NCBI RefSeq assembly: GCF_017833255.1
Contig: NZ_JAFIBU010000001.1
Span: 2,547,001-2,611,000, forward strand
Origin: Paenibacillus sp. PvR098
GTDB lineage: Bacteria > Bacillota > Bacilli > Paenibacillales > NBRC-103111
Length of the DNA stretch: 64,000 nt
Direction: 5' to 3'
The position numbers and the translations under genes were made by a program. Positions 24,351 to 32,945 of this stretch are shown here, in pieces. Below the pieces are notes generated by a model. It ran no database searches. It worked only from the letters and a program-made list of their open reading frames with translations, and was not told the DNA's origin. Within the stretch, counting starts at the first letter, position 1, and each line of letters opens with the position of its first letter.

Positions 24351-24416
24351 AACTATTCATAACCTTGGGATTTTCAGTCATTCCCATGTTGTCCGAGAGG
24401 AGCTTCACACAAGTCA

Positions 24417-25334
24417 ATGATATCCAATCACGATGGACTCGTTTTTTCTTCGATGGAGGATGAAGCAAATCGTCTTCAGGAAATGAAGGATTTGCAAATT
24501 GTAGATACCGATTTCGAGGAAGCCTTTGATCGTATTACTTATACCGTGAGCAAAATATTTCATGTGCCCACATGTTTAATATCATTCGTGACCGATGATC
24601 GCCAATGGTTTAAATCATGCATTGGTTTGCCTGAAGACTTGGAACCATCACGCTCAACGGAAAGAAAATTATCTTTTTGCCAATACGTTGTGGCCACTAA
24701 AAACATCGTCGTGGTTAACGATGCACGTACTCATCCATGGTTCTCCAAAAACCCGCTCGTTGAAGAGTATAACCTGCTTTTTTATGCAGGCGCTCCGATC
24801 GTTACCAAGCAAGGAAATATACTAGGGTCCCTTTGCATTATTGATAGTAACCCGCGGGAATTCAGCTTCGAGCAGCAGGTGATTCTCAATAACCTGAGCA
24901 ATTGGGTTGCGGCAGAGCTTGAACTTCGCAAGAAAAACCTTGCCGATGGCATATCGAGCCGCAGTGAAAAGATTATAAGTATAGCTTCCGCAAAAAAAGC
25001 CGCCTCACTTTCAAACACAGTAGCCAGCAGAATGGCCATGTCAGGAGAAGAGGCTGAACTCTTTGAAAGAGCCACGGAAGAAATATGCACCAATCTGTGG
25101 TTGTACTATAAAAAACCATTTGTTGTCTATTGGAATATTCATGAAAATCAACTCGTGTTTGTCATTCATTATGATTTTCCTGATATATTCATCCAAGAAA
25201 CATTGCATGAAATACAAGGCATGGATACGATGAAAAAAGTGATGGATGAAATTATCACGACCGATACCACTAAAAAATACGAAATCAGGTTTCGAAAGAA
25301 AATCCGAAATGTAAATGCAGCTTTTCAAGCCTAA
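24417..25334 (+). CDS. GAF-domain protein with unrecognised C-terminal domain
   Basis: A 305-residue protein. Residues about 20-170 form a GAF domain (FEEAFDRITYTVSKIFHVPTCLISFV; KLSFCQYVVATKNIVVVNDA; FYAGAPIVTKQGNILGSLCI), of the kind found N-terminal in signalling proteins. Residues 190-305 contain EEICTNLWLYYKKPFVVYWNIHENQLVFVI and a basic end; I do not recognise this domain, and it lacks kinase or cyclase motifs. No membrane segment. Ligand and output are unknown. Confidence 0.7.
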   Translation: MISNHDGLVFSSMEDEANRLQEMKDLQIVDTDFEEAFDRITYTVSKIFHVPTCLISFVTDDRQWFKSCIGLPEDLEPSRSTERKLSFCQYVVATKNIVVVNDARTHPWFSKNPLVEEYNLLFYAGAPIVTKQGNILGSLCIIDSNPREFSFEQQVILNNLSNWVAAELELRKKNLADGISSRSEKIISIASAKKAASLSNTVASRMAMSGEEAELFERATEEICTNLWLYYKKPFVVYWNIHENQLVFVIHYDFPDIFIQETLHEIQGMDTMKKVMDEIITTDTTKKYEIRFRKKIRNVNAAFQA

Positions 25335-25336
25335 TA

Positions 25337-25406
25337 ACACAAAAAAAAAGAGGCAGGCTAACTCTCTACAGGTAGAGAATGTTAGCCTGCCTCTTTTTTT
25401 TGTGTT
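25337..25406 (+). terminator. strong terminator after the GAF gene
   Basis: ACACAAAAAAAAAGAGGCAGG... pairs with ...CCTGCCTCTTTTTTTTGTGT over more than 20 bases. Confidence 0.9.
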
Positions 25407-25525
25407 CAGACCCCTGACGTTGATTACATGATTAGCCGCAGCCAATAGGTACCCGGGTTCACCTCACGATGAGTGGGACGAAGAATAAAAGGAAAGGTTC
25501 CCTCATCCGGAAAAATAGTTTGCGA

Positions 25526-25551
25526 GTTTCACTTCAGTTTGTCCAGGGTAA
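25526..25551 (+). promoter_or_regulatory. SigB-type promoter of glsB-ytxH
   Basis: GTTTCA, 14 bases, GGGTAA, 43 bases before the ATG of the GlsB-like gene. It matches the Bacillus SigB consensus (GTTTAA-N12-15-GGGTAT) and is identical in both boxes to the site before rsbV. Confidence 0.75.
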
Positions 25552-25594
25552 GAAGAAGCAAGCAAGACAAACCTACAAAGGGAGCGTGAAGAAG

Positions 25595-25852
25595 ATGTTA
25601 AGCTTAATCATCACGATTGTTATGGCCATAATTATTGGAGCAATTGGTTCGGCCATTGCACCAGGAGCGATGCCAGGAGGAATTATCGGGGCAATGATCG
25701 CCGGATTTGTCGGGGCTTGGATCGGTACTCTACTGCTCGGTTCTTGGGGTCCTGTCATCGGCGGGTTTGCCATCTTACCTGCCATCATAGGTGCAGCGTT
25801 GTTCGTCTTCCTGCTTGGACTGTTAGCTCGAGGCTTCAATCGCACTGCTTAA
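25595..25852 (+). CDS. GlsB/YeaQ/YmgE-family stress membrane protein
   Basis: An 85-residue membrane protein of three hydrophobic helices with the glycine-rich signature IIGAIGSAIAPGAMPGGIIGAMIAGFVGAWIG shared by transglycosylase-associated proteins. ATG 25595 follows AAGGGAG; an upstream in-frame start at 25469 would precede the SigB-type promoter and is rejected. These proteins are general-stress membrane components without a proven activity. Probably co-transcribed with the YtxH gene 63 bases downstream. Confidence 0.85.
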   Translation: MLSLIITIVMAIIIGAIGSAIAPGAMPGGIIGAMIAGFVGAWIGTLLLGSWGPVIGGFAILPAIIGAALFVFLLGLLARGFNRTA

Positions 25853-25915
25853 AGCGAACTTAGGCCGCCTCCGAGCGGCCACTTATATTTCATTTGATCA
25901 GAGGAGTGAGAAATC

Positions 25916-26377
25916 ATGACAACTGTAAATACGAATAGGGAAATGAATACGGACACGGGAAGCAGCAACAATGTTCTGCTTGGAACGGTGATTGGTGCCG
26001 CTGCTGGCGCTATCATCGCCTTGATCATGGCCCCGAAGTCCGGACGCGAGCTGCGAAGTGACCTTATGGATGTGATGAACACGGTGCAAACCAAAGGCGC
26101 TGAGTTCATGGCAACCTGCAAGGACAAAGCGGCCGAAACCGCAAAGCGGGTTCAAGAACAGAGCTCTCAGTTGGTTGACAAAGCCCATGATGTGACCGAA
26201 CGCGTAGCGGAAGCGTCACATCAAGCTTTGGACCGTGCTTCCAGCTCCTCTCAAGAGATTCTCGGCGAAGCGGCGTCCAAAGCGCATAAGGCGTTGGACA
26301 AGGCGTCGGGCGCGTCTCACCAAACGCTGGATCAAGCGGATCAAACCGTTAAAACCTCTACCAACACAAACCATTAA
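25916..26377 (+). CDS. YtxH-domain general stress protein
   Basis: A 153-residue protein. An N-terminal glycine-rich helix NNVLLGTVIGAAAGAIIALIMAPKSGRELRSDL is the YtxH signature. The long C-terminal part is a lysine/alanine-rich amphipathic repeat (KAAETAKRVQEQ, AHDVTERVAEASHQALDRAS, repeated) like LEA-type stress proteins. SD AGAGGAGTGAG. A GGCCGC-cctccga-type dyad in the intergenic space has no T run. Confidence 0.82.
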   Translation: MTTVNTNREMNTDTGSSNNVLLGTVIGAAAGAIIALIMAPKSGRELRSDLMDVMNTVQTKGAEFMATCKDKAAETAKRVQEQSSQLVDKAHDVTERVAEASHQALDRASSSSQEILGEAASKAHKALDKASGASHQTLDQADQTVKTSTNTNH

Positions 26378-26390
26378 TAAAGAGAAGCTT

Positions 26391-26428
26391 AAGGCCGACT
26401 CCCTCGTGGAAGTCGGCCTTTTATTTTG
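26391..26428 (+). terminator. terminator of glsB-ytxH
   Basis: AAGGCCGACT / AGTCGGCCTT perfect 10-base stem followed by TTATTTT. Confidence 0.88.
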
Positions 26429-26612
26429 TGCTTGCGTATAGAGATTGCTTTGTACATTTCCTTATTACTGTTGTTGGATCGTAACGGCTCTGGAGCCTCG
26501 TACGATCCTTCTTCAGATACGTGCAGGAAGAGCAACCGAACCGGCAGAACGTAATCCAAAAGAAAAACCGGGGAGATTATCCCCGGCTCATGAGCTCCTT
26601 CCAGTCTTCCTC

Positions 26613-26897
26613 CTACATTCGTTCGCGCAAGAATCCCGCTACCGGAATATTCTCACAGTCCGCTTTGACGAATTCATCGTTCTCCAAATGATAACCGTCC
26701 TCTTTCTTTTCCGCCAAAAGCTTGCAAAACAGCTCCGCTCCTTTTATTGCGGTTTCTATATCTGAAAACGTTTCCAGTACATTTCCGAATCCCAGTGGAT
26801 TGTTCGTTGCTTGAATCGACAGTTGATATGTTTTATCCTCTGCCTCGCGAACCAATACTTCACTTCCGTTACATTTGATTTTATGCTTCACTGTCAT
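26613..26897 (-). CDS. hypothetical protein (94 residues)
   Basis: Starts at ATG 26897 (GGCGGTGG five bases upstream) with MTVKHKIKCNGSEVLVREAE. It contains TYQLSIQATNNPLGFGNVLETFSDIETAIKGAELFCKLLAEKK. Mixed alpha/beta, soluble, unrecognised. A single gene between the convergent ytxH terminator and the sigB region. Confidence 0.55.
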   Translation of the reverse strand: MTVKHKIKCNGSEVLVREAEDKTYQLSIQATNNPLGFGNVLETFSDIETAIKGAELFCKLLAEKKEDGYHLENDEFVKADCENIPVAGFLRERM

Positions 26898-27153
26898 GAC
26901 ATCCACCGCCTTTTGATTTAGGTTAATTGTTGTTTTGCTTAGTTGTTATTACCCCCTACAGGTGGGAATGAACCATCGACGAACGAGAACGATGTCCACG
27001 ATATACTTTCCTATGTACGTAAATCTTTAGCCGCACGCTGTGTCGTTAAAGTCACTGAAGGACCGGTGCGGCACGCTTTACGGTTTAGAGGCCGCTAGCT
27101 GCCACTCGTACGCACTTCAAGCCTCCCATGCCGGTCAGCTTGCACAAACAAAA

Positions 27154-27182
27154 GAACGCGTCCCTGTTAGATGGGCGCGTTC
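27154..27182 (-). terminator. terminator of rsbV-rsbW-sigB
   Basis: Minus strand: GAACGCG-C-CC ... GG-A-CGCGTTC then TTTTGTTTG. It overlaps the last bases of sigB. Confidence 0.75.
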
Positions 27183-27963
27183 ATGCATTCTGCCTTCCGC
27201 TGTCAGTCTCTTCAAAGTAGTTCTTTAATTTATCCAGTGCGCGCTTTTGGATGCGGGAGACGCTCATCTGCGAGACGCCCAGCTGCGTCGCGATGGTGCG
27301 CTGCGATTGGCCTTCCACATAAGCGAGCTGCAGCACCTTTTGCTCCTCCGGCTTCAGACGCACAAGCGCTTCTTGCAGAGCGAGCCGAGTTTCCACTCGC
27401 GCGTAGGCGTCGCTCGGGCTGCCGATGACATCTCCGATCGTGGAGCCGCTATCATCACTCGATAAAGGAGTATCCAGCGATACGTAGTGATAGTAATCGC
27501 GGCCAGCGAGAATTTCAATTGTCTCCTCCACCGACAACTCCATCTCCGAAGCGATTTCGTCCACGTTAGGCGAACGCTCAAGTCGAACGGTAAGCCTGTC
27601 GATCACCTGCTGGATTTGATTTCCTTTTTCCTTAATACGCCTAGGCACTTGAACGTACCACGATTTATCGCGCAAATAATTTTTCATATGCCCGATCACG
27701 CTCTTCATCATATAAGCCTCAAATTGAACGCCCATTGATAAGTCAAACTGCTTCAGCAGCTTAAGCACGGACATTTGCCCCACTTGGAACAGGTCTTCAA
27801 ACAGATCGGGGCGATTGCGTGACATTTTGCCTGCTGCCATCTTGACCATAGGCTCGTACTCCTGAAGCAGGACCGTTGCCGTCTCGTTACATCCGGTTTG
27901 TTGATAGATTATGATGAGCTCCTCAGCGCTCGTGTTTGCAAATCGCTCCGAATTCATTCTCAT
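27181..27963 (-). CDS. sigB: RNA polymerase sigma factor SigB
   Basis: A 260-residue sigma-70 group 3 factor. Region 2 is seen in PMVKMAAGKMSRNRPDLFEDLFQVGQMSVLKLLKQFD and VQFEAYMMKSVIGHMKNYLRD, region 3 in VQVPRRIKEKGNQIQQVIDRL, and region 4 HTH in GQSQRTIATQLGVSQMSVSRIQKRALDKL. Size and the position after rsbV-rsbW identify SigB, the general stress sigma factor. It overlaps rsbW by 4 bases (ATGA). No rsbX follows, unlike in B. subtilis. Confidence 0.93.
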   Translation of the reverse strand: MRMNSERFANTSAEELIIIYQQTGCNETATVLLQEYEPMVKMAAGKMSRNRPDLFEDLFQVGQMSVLKLLKQFDLSMGVQFEAYMMKSVIGHMKNYLRDKSWYVQVPRRIKEKGNQIQQVIDRLTVRLERSPNVDEIASEMELSVEETIEILAGRDYYHYVSLDTPLSSDDSGSTIGDVIGSPSDAYARVETRLALQEALVRLKPEEQKVLQLAYVEGQSQRTIATQLGVSQMSVSRIQKRALDKLKNYFEETDSGRQNA

Positions 27964-28409
27964 ACCATTTCCTCGCTCCTGGAGACTCGCTTGGTCAGTA
28001 TGACCTCGGTGCCGACGCCGGTAATCACTTCTACCTCGTCCATTAGCGCCTGCATTAAATAAATGCCAAGTCCGCCCACGTTGATTTCATTCAGCGTTTT
28101 TTCATGCAGCGACCCGGCTCGACTTACTTTTTCATTAAAGTCGAAGCTTGGACCATGATCCTTGATAATTATCCGCAGTCCGTCCTCAATGCGTTCAAAA
28201 CTCACCTCCATCTGTCCAGAGATACCCGGATCGTAAGCATGCACTACTGCATTATTGCAAGCTTCCGCTACCGCCACCTTCATATCCTCAATTTCTTCGT
28301 AGCTAAATCCAAGCTTGGAGCTAATCCCGTAAAGCGTCAAGCGCACCAAATCTATGTATTCAGCCTCAGCAGGAAGTGTCAAAGAAACAACATGGGCTTC
28401 AAGTTTCAT
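27960..28409 (-). CDS. rsbW: anti-sigma factor / serine kinase RsbW
   Basis: A 149-residue GHKL-fold kinase: the N box region VAVAEACNNAVVHAYDPG and G boxes FNEKVSRAGSLHEKTLNEINVGGLGIYLMQALMDEV are complete. It binds SigB, and phosphorylates RsbV using ATP. Located between rsbV (10 bases) and sigB (overlap). Confidence 0.93.
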   Translation of the reverse strand: MKLEAHVVSLTLPAEAEYIDLVRLTLYGISSKLGFSYEEIEDMKVAVAEACNNAVVHAYDPGISGQMEVSFERIEDGLRIIIKDHGPSFDFNEKVSRAGSLHEKTLNEINVGGLGIYLMQALMDEVEVITGVGTEVILTKRVSRSEEMV

Positions 28410-28418
28410 ACGTCGCTC

Positions 28419-28787
28419 CTATCCTTTCAAATCGTTTATGGTCTTGCCCGTTGATGCCTCGCCCGCTTCATCCGCATGCAGGAACGGAGTGATCCCCGTT
28501 AAATCGAATAATCTTTGAATTTTCGGCGGAATGTCGTCTACCGTGAAAGGCGCTTCAAGGACGTTACGCGCTTTTAATACCGATACAATCACACCAATAC
28601 CGGTACTGTCAATATATTGCAGCTGTTTTAGGTTCAACACCAGCCTTCGATTGGTATCCGCGATAAAAGAGTCCAGCGCAGTGCGCAGCTCAGCCACCTT
28701 GGATAGGTCAAGCTCCCCTTGTAAATAAACGGTGTTCGCTTTCTCAGTTTTTTGTATATCTACCTGAAACGATTGCGGCCTATTCAT
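28419..28787 (-). CDS. rsbV: anti-anti-sigma factor RsbV
   Basis: A 122-residue STAS-domain protein with the phosphorylation site YIDSTGIGV (serine after aspartate) and the family ends VYLQGELDLSKVAELRTAL and IPPKIQRLFDLTGI. Dephosphorylated RsbV captures RsbW and frees SigB. First gene of the rsbV-rsbW-sigB operon; a SigB-type promoter lies about 75 bases upstream, so the operon is probably autoregulated. Confidence 0.93.
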   Translation of the reverse strand: MNRPQSFQVDIQKTEKANTVYLQGELDLSKVAELRTALDSFIADTNRRLVLNLKQLQYIDSTGIGVIVSVLKARNVLEAPFTVDDIPPKIQRLFDLTGITPFLHADEAGEASTGKTINDLKG

Positions 28788-28862
28788 CTATGAAAATCCT
28801 CCCTCGGCTGTAGCTTGTCATCGTCACCAATTCCAAGCGGCAACCTGTTTATCTGAATGTAC

Positions 28863-28888
28863 TTACCCTCGATCCAACCCTTTGAAAC
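28863..28888 (-). promoter_or_regulatory. SigB-type promoter of rsbV-rsbW-sigB
   Basis: Minus strand: GTTTCA (28883-28888), 14 bases, GGGTAA (28863-28868), 75 bases before rsbV. Same boxes and spacing as the glsB promoter. It lies just after the terminator of the DUF948 gene. Confidence 0.8.
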
Positions 28889-28905
28889 AGCTTGTTGACC
28901 CATTT

Positions 28906-28934
28906 CAAAAAGAAAAACTCCTGATATAGGAGTT
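28906..28934 (-). terminator. terminator of the DUF948 gene
   Basis: AACTCCT-atatc-AGGAGTT followed on the minus strand by TTTCTTTTTG. Confidence 0.85.
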
Positions 28935-28959
28935 GTCCCGCTCAATAATGAGTTAAAAG

Positions 28960-29421
28960 CTAGCCCTCCTGGGGCGACAGCTTCTTCTTTCGGTTTCGGA
29001 ATGAGTTCCATAAATCGAGCACAACAGGCAGTGCCTGCATGATTCGAACGACAGCATCGCTGCCCCGCGGGTTATCTTTGGCCACCTTCATATCAATCTG
29101 ATCGGCTACGGTAGCTGAAGCCTGCTTCAAGGAAGACGTCACCTCCTGAACAGCATCGCCAATATTCTTCACGGAGTAAACAACCGGGTCGATCGAATGC
29201 AGCTTATTGCGCACATCCATCGTCACCTCGTTCGTATGACGCAGCAGCTCGGCAGCTTCAGTGCTGATGCCCTGGATTTGCCCTTGAATCTCTTGAATCG
29301 TTGTATTCGTCTGGACCAGCAGCTCCGACACGGAGCGAAGCGTCATAATAATAAAAATAACCAAAGCAACAAAAGCCCCAGCAGCAACCGCTACACTAAT
29401 TGTAATAATCATGTTATCCAT
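28960..29421 (-). CDS. DUF948 membrane-anchored protein (YtxG-like)
   Basis: A 153-residue protein: an N-terminal transmembrane helix (ISVAVAAGAFVALVIFIIM), then a long helical region (LLVQTNTTIQEIQGQIQGISTEAAELLRHTNEVTMDVRNKLHSID) typical of DUF948, and a basic tail NRKKKLSP. In Bacillus the homologue is made with YtxH in the stress response. Here it lies directly upstream of rsbV but with its own terminator. Topology: short outside N-terminus, cytoplasmic coiled coil (predicted). Confidence 0.85.
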   Translation of the reverse strand: MDNMIITISVAVAAGAFVALVIFIIMTLRSVSELLVQTNTTIQEIQGQIQGISTEAAELLRHTNEVTMDVRNKLHSIDPVVYSVKNIGDAVQEVTSSLKQASATVADQIDMKVAKDNPRGSDAVVRIMQALPVVLDLWNSFRNRKKKLSPQEG

Positions 29422-29520
29422 ATGGCATTCATCCCTCTCTCATTCATATTTAATGGTTGATTGTACTTTTTTACCCTTTCACTGCCTGCTTGAAACGTTG
29501 CGCGCCTTAAGGATCTGCTT

Positions 29521-29546
29521 GTTTCAAATCACGGGCCTAAGGTTAA
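29521..29546 (+). promoter_or_regulatory. SigB-type promoter of dps
   Basis: GTTTCA, 14 bases, GGTTAA, 113 bases before the dps ATG. The -10 has T in place of the third G, as in the glgC and yflT-like sites in this window. Confidence 0.65.
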
Positions 29547-29658
29547 GGATAGACAGGCAGGCACGGGCAACCGGGTTTTGCCGTTCCGGAGGCAGTTCGA
29601 ACGAAAAAACCAGGCTGTCCGTACGAAACCGAATATACGAATCCAGGAGGTATGATCT

Positions 29659-30147
29659 ATGGCTAAGGTAATGGAAAGAGAAGCAAAGGAAACGAAACAA
29701 GAAAAAAAAGGCAAGGACCTGCAGGCTCTGATCAATCAACAGGTTGCCAACTGGGCGGTTCTTGATATAAAGATTCACCAACATCATTGGTTCGTGAAAG
29801 GACCGAATTTTTATCCGCTCCACGCCAAATTCGAGGAGCTATATAATGAAGCTGCGCTAACAATGGATGAGCTCGCTGAGAGGCTGCTTGCCTTAGGAGG
29901 CACCCCTGTATCCACGACCAAGGAGATTACGGAACTGGCGTCCGTGAAAGAGCACGCTCCGCTCAAATCGGCGGATGACATGGTACAAAGCCTGTGTGAC
30001 GATTTCTCGCTGCTGATCGAGGAAACCGGTCAAGCCATGGAAGTCGCGGAGAAGGAAGAAGACGAAGGTACCCACGATATGCTGAACGAACTCCGTACTA
30101 AGCTGCAGAAGCACGTATGGATGATGAAGGCGCATTTAGGTAAATAA
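29659..30147 (+). CDS. dps: Dps-family DNA-protecting ferritin
   Basis: A 162-residue Dps/MrgA-type miniferritin. The ferroxidase ligands are seen in IHQHHWFVKGPNFYPLHAKFEELYNEAA and MDELAERLLALGG. A lysine/glutamate-rich extension of about 20 residues precedes the fold and may bind DNA. It oxidises and stores iron using hydrogen peroxide. SD AGGAGG. The SigB-type promoter upstream places it in the general stress regulon, as for Dps in Bacillus. Confidence 0.92.
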   Translation: MAKVMEREAKETKQEKKGKDLQALINQQVANWAVLDIKIHQHHWFVKGPNFYPLHAKFEELYNEAALTMDELAERLLALGGTPVSTTKEITELASVKEHAPLKSADDMVQSLCDDFSLLIEETGQAMEVAEKEEDEGTHDMLNELRTKLQKHVWMMKAHLGK

Positions 30148-30181
30148 AATAATGAGTGCTTCTAATGCAACTTGAAGATAG

Positions 30182-30220
30182 ACCGTACTTCGGCGACCTG
30201 CGCTGGAGTACGGTTTTTTT
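30182..30220 (+). terminator. terminator of dps
   Basis: ACCGTACT / AGTACGGT stem followed by TTTTTTT. Confidence 0.88.
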
Positions 30221-30324
30221 GTGACCTCTTCTCCGGAAAATGTCATAAGGAAACAAAACTTGGTGAATACTATCCTCTGCTGGAATGATACCCAATGGAA
30301 TCCATTCGAGGAGGATAAATCAAT

Positions 30325-31383
30325 ATGAAAAAAAAATGGATATCTCTTTGCTTTATCGGCATTTTGACTACCATGCTGACTCTCGCAGGATGCGGACAAA
30401 ATCCGGCACCCGCCAATGATGGCGGCACGACGGGGAACGCCCCTGCTGCCGGCGGCGGTACGCAAGCAGGCGGAAATGTCAATATCGGCATGGTCACGGA
30501 TGTAGGAGGTGTGAACGACAATTCTTTTAACCAGAGCGCGTGGACAGGGCTGCAGAAGCTGGAGAAGGATACCGGCGCCAAGGTCAAATATTTACAAAGC
30601 AAAAGCGACGCCGATTTTATTCCGAACCTGAATCAGATGGTCAAGAACAACTATAGCCTGACATGGGGAATCGGGGCCATCATCGGAGATGCCATGAAAA
30701 CCGTAGCAGTACAAAATCCGAACGCTCACCTGGCCATCATTGACAATACTGTGGACGCCCCGAATGTTATATCCGTGACGTTCTCAGAGAATGAGGGCTC
30801 CTACTTGGTCGGCGTAGTGGCCGGGCTGATGACCAAAACGAACAAGGTCGGTTTTGTCGGCGGTATGGAGCTTCCTGTAATCAAGCGCTTCGAAGCAGGT
30901 TTCAAAGCGGGTGTAGGGGCCGTGAATCCGAGCGCCAAGGTGACGATTAACTATACTGGCGTGTTCGACAAGCCAGATCTGGGTAAAGCGGCTGCAGCCA
31001 CCATCTATAATGACGGAGCGGATATCATCTTCCATGCCTCGGGCGCAACCGGCAATGGTGTGTTCAACGAGGCCAAGGACCGGGTAAAAAACGGCCAGAA
31101 GGTATGGGTCATCGGCGTAGACCAGGACCAGTCCATTGTATTCGGAGATGACGTTACGTTAACCTCCATGGTCAAACGTGTCGATCAGGCCGTATATCAA
31201 GTATCCAACGATCTGATCGGCGGCACATTTGAAGGCGGCAAAACAATCGTACTCGGGCTCAAGGATGATGGCGTCGGCCTGCCGGAAACGTCGAGCAAGA
31301 ACGTGCCGGAGGATGTGCTGAAGAGGGTGGACGAGTACAAGCAAAAAATCGTGAGCGGGGAAATCAAGGTACCGGAAACATGA
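30325..31383 (+). CDS. nupN: nucleoside-binding BMP-family lipoprotein (NupN-like)
   Basis: A 352-residue substrate-binding lipoprotein: signal peptide with lipobox LAGC (Cys23), a Gly/Ala/Asn linker, then the BMP/PnrA domain (IGMVTDVGGVNDNSFNQSAWTGLQKL; VIGVDQDQSIVFGDDVTLTSMVKRVDQAVYQV). Homologues bind purine nucleosides such as guanosine. SD GAGGAGG. The stop overlaps the ATPase start by 4 bases. A guanosine role is by homology to Bacillus NupN. Confidence 0.88.
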   Translation: MKKKWISLCFIGILTTMLTLAGCGQNPAPANDGGTTGNAPAAGGGTQAGGNVNIGMVTDVGGVNDNSFNQSAWTGLQKLEKDTGAKVKYLQSKSDADFIPNLNQMVKNNYSLTWGIGAIIGDAMKTVAVQNPNAHLAIIDNTVDAPNVISVTFSENEGSYLVGVVAGLMTKTNKVGFVGGMELPVIKRFEAGFKAGVGAVNPSAKVTINYTGVFDKPDLGKAAAATIYNDGADIIFHASGATGNGVFNEAKDRVKNGQKVWVIGVDQDQSIVFGDDVTLTSMVKRVDQAVYQVSNDLIGGTFEGGKTIVLGLKDDGVGLPETSSKNVPEDVLKRVDEYKQKIVSGEIKVPET

Positions 31384-32945
31384 GCAATCCCATCAAAGTG
31401 GAGATGCGTGGTATCACCAAACGTTTTCCTGGCATTGTAGCTAACGATGACATCAGCCTTACGCTGCGTCAAGGGGAGATTCTCGCACTGCTTGGAGAGA
31501 ACGGAGCCGGAAAATCAACGCTGATGAACATTTTGTTCGGGCTCTATCAGCCCGATGAGGGCAATATTGCTGTAAACGGGGAGCGCGTGACCATCGCTAA
31601 TCCTAAGACGGCGATCCGCCTCGGTCTGGGTATGGTACACCAGCACTTCAAGCTCGTACAGCCTTTTACCGTAACGGAAAACATTATCCTCGGCCTTGAA
31701 CCGAGGCAGCGTCTCAGGATCCACTATCGTGAGGCAGAACAGGAGGTTGCGAGGCTATCAGAGCGATACGGCTTTCGCGTCGATCCCCGGGCACGTGTTC
31801 AGGATATCTCCGTCGGCATGCAGCAGCGTGTGGAAATTGTGAAGACGCTGTACCGCGGAGCCGACATCTTGATCTTCGACGAGCCGACGGCCGTACTGAC
31901 GCCGCAGGAGATCCAAGAGCTGATGGACATCATGCGCAGGCTTGTGGCGGAGAACAAATCGATCATTCTCATTACGCATAAGCTGAAGGAGATTATGACG
32001 ATCGCAGACCGCGTGACGGTCATACGTCGAGGCAAAGTCATGGATACGCTCACCGTGAAGGAGACCAATCCGGACGAGTTAGCCGCCAAAATGGTCGGCC
32101 GTCAGGTTTCTTTCCGGCCGGATAAGAAGCCTTCGGCTCCGGGTGCCCCGGTGCTCTCCGTGCAGAATGTGACGGCGACAGGCTCGAACGGTCTGCCTGT
32201 GCTCAGCGGACTTTCCCTGGAGGTTCGCACCGGTGAAATTCTCGGACTCGCCGGTGTGGACGGTAACGGACAAAGCGAGCTGATCGAGGCGCTATCTGGG
32301 CTTCGCACCGTGGACAGCGGCCGAATTCTGCTCCATGGCAGCAATATCGCGAATAAATCCCCCCGGCAGATTTCGGAAAGCGGCGTTGCGCATATCCCGG
32401 AAGATCGTCACAAACGGGGGCTGGTGCTTGATTTCTCCATGAGTGAAAATATGGTTCTGAAGACGTACTACACCTCCGCCTATAATCGCGGAGGCTTTCT
32501 CGACTACGGGGCGATCGATAAACAAGCGCAGCGCTTAATTGCAGAGTTCGACGTACGAACGCCGGACACGCATACGCCGGCTCGAGCGCTGTCGGGAGGC
32601 AATCAGCAAAAGGCTATCATTGCCCGGGAGGTGGATCAGGACCCGGAGCTGCTGATTGCAGCTCAGCCTACGCGCGGGCTGGATGTCGGGGCGATCGAAT
32701 TCATCCACAAGCGGCTGCTGGAGCAGCGTGATCAAGGCAAAGCCGTGCTGCTTATTTCACTGGAGCTGGATGAAATTCTCGCCTTATCCGACCGCATCGC
32801 AGTCATCTATGAAGGCCGCATCGTCGGCGAGGTTGATCCTGAAGAGACATCCGACAGGGAGCTCGGTCTCATGATGTCCGGCTCCGGCAGATCAGCCGTC
32901 GGAGCGGCGTCCTCCCCATCTTCCGGAGGTGAAGATGGTGGCTAA
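31380..32945 (+). CDS. nupO: nucleoside ABC transporter, double ATPase (NupO-like)
   Basis: A 521-residue ATPase with two tandem ABC domains. The first has Walker A GENGAGKST near residues 38-46, signature ISVGMQQRVEIVKTL and Walker B LIFDEPTAVL. The second has GVDGNGQSEL, a degenerate Walker A, LSGGNQQKAIIAREV and LLIAAQPTRGLDVG, where the usual Asp-Glu is replaced by Ala-Gln. This is the usual asymmetry of sugar/nucleoside (RbsA-like) importers. A proline/serine-rich tail precedes the stop. Confidence 0.9.
   Translation: MSNPIKVEMRGITKRFPGIVANDDISLTLRQGEILALLGENGAGKSTLMNILFGLYQPDEGNIAVNGERVTIANPKTAIRLGLGMVHQHFKLVQPFTVTENIILGLEPRQRLRIHYREAEQEVARLSERYGFRVDPRARVQDISVGMQQRVEIVKTLYRGADILIFDEPTAVLTPQEIQELMDIMRRLVAENKSIILITHKLKEIMTIADRVTVIRRGKVMDTLTVKETNPDELAAKMVGRQVSFRPDKKPSAPGAPVLSVQNVTATGSNGLPVLSGLSLEVRTGEILGLAGVDGNGQSELIEALSGLRTVDSGRILLHGSNIANKSPRQISESGVAHIPEDRHKRGLVLDFSMSENMVLKTYYTSAYNRGGFLDYGAIDKQAQRLIAEFDVRTPDTHTPARALSGGNQQKAIIAREVDQDPELLIAAQPTRGLDVGAIEFIHKRLLEQRDQGKAVLLISLELDEILALSDRIAVIYEGRIVGEVDPEETSDRELGLMMSGSGRSAVGAASSPSSGGEDGG

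Noticed and set aside
25469-25594. 42-residue N-terminal extension of the GlsB-like protein
   Set aside because: The extension would be encoded upstream of and across the SigB-type promoter; ATG 25595 has the ribosome site and matches family length.
28784-29011. 75-codon minus-strand frame between the DUF948 gene and rsbV
   Set aside because: It spans both an intrinsic terminator and the SigB-type promoter and overlaps genes at both ends.
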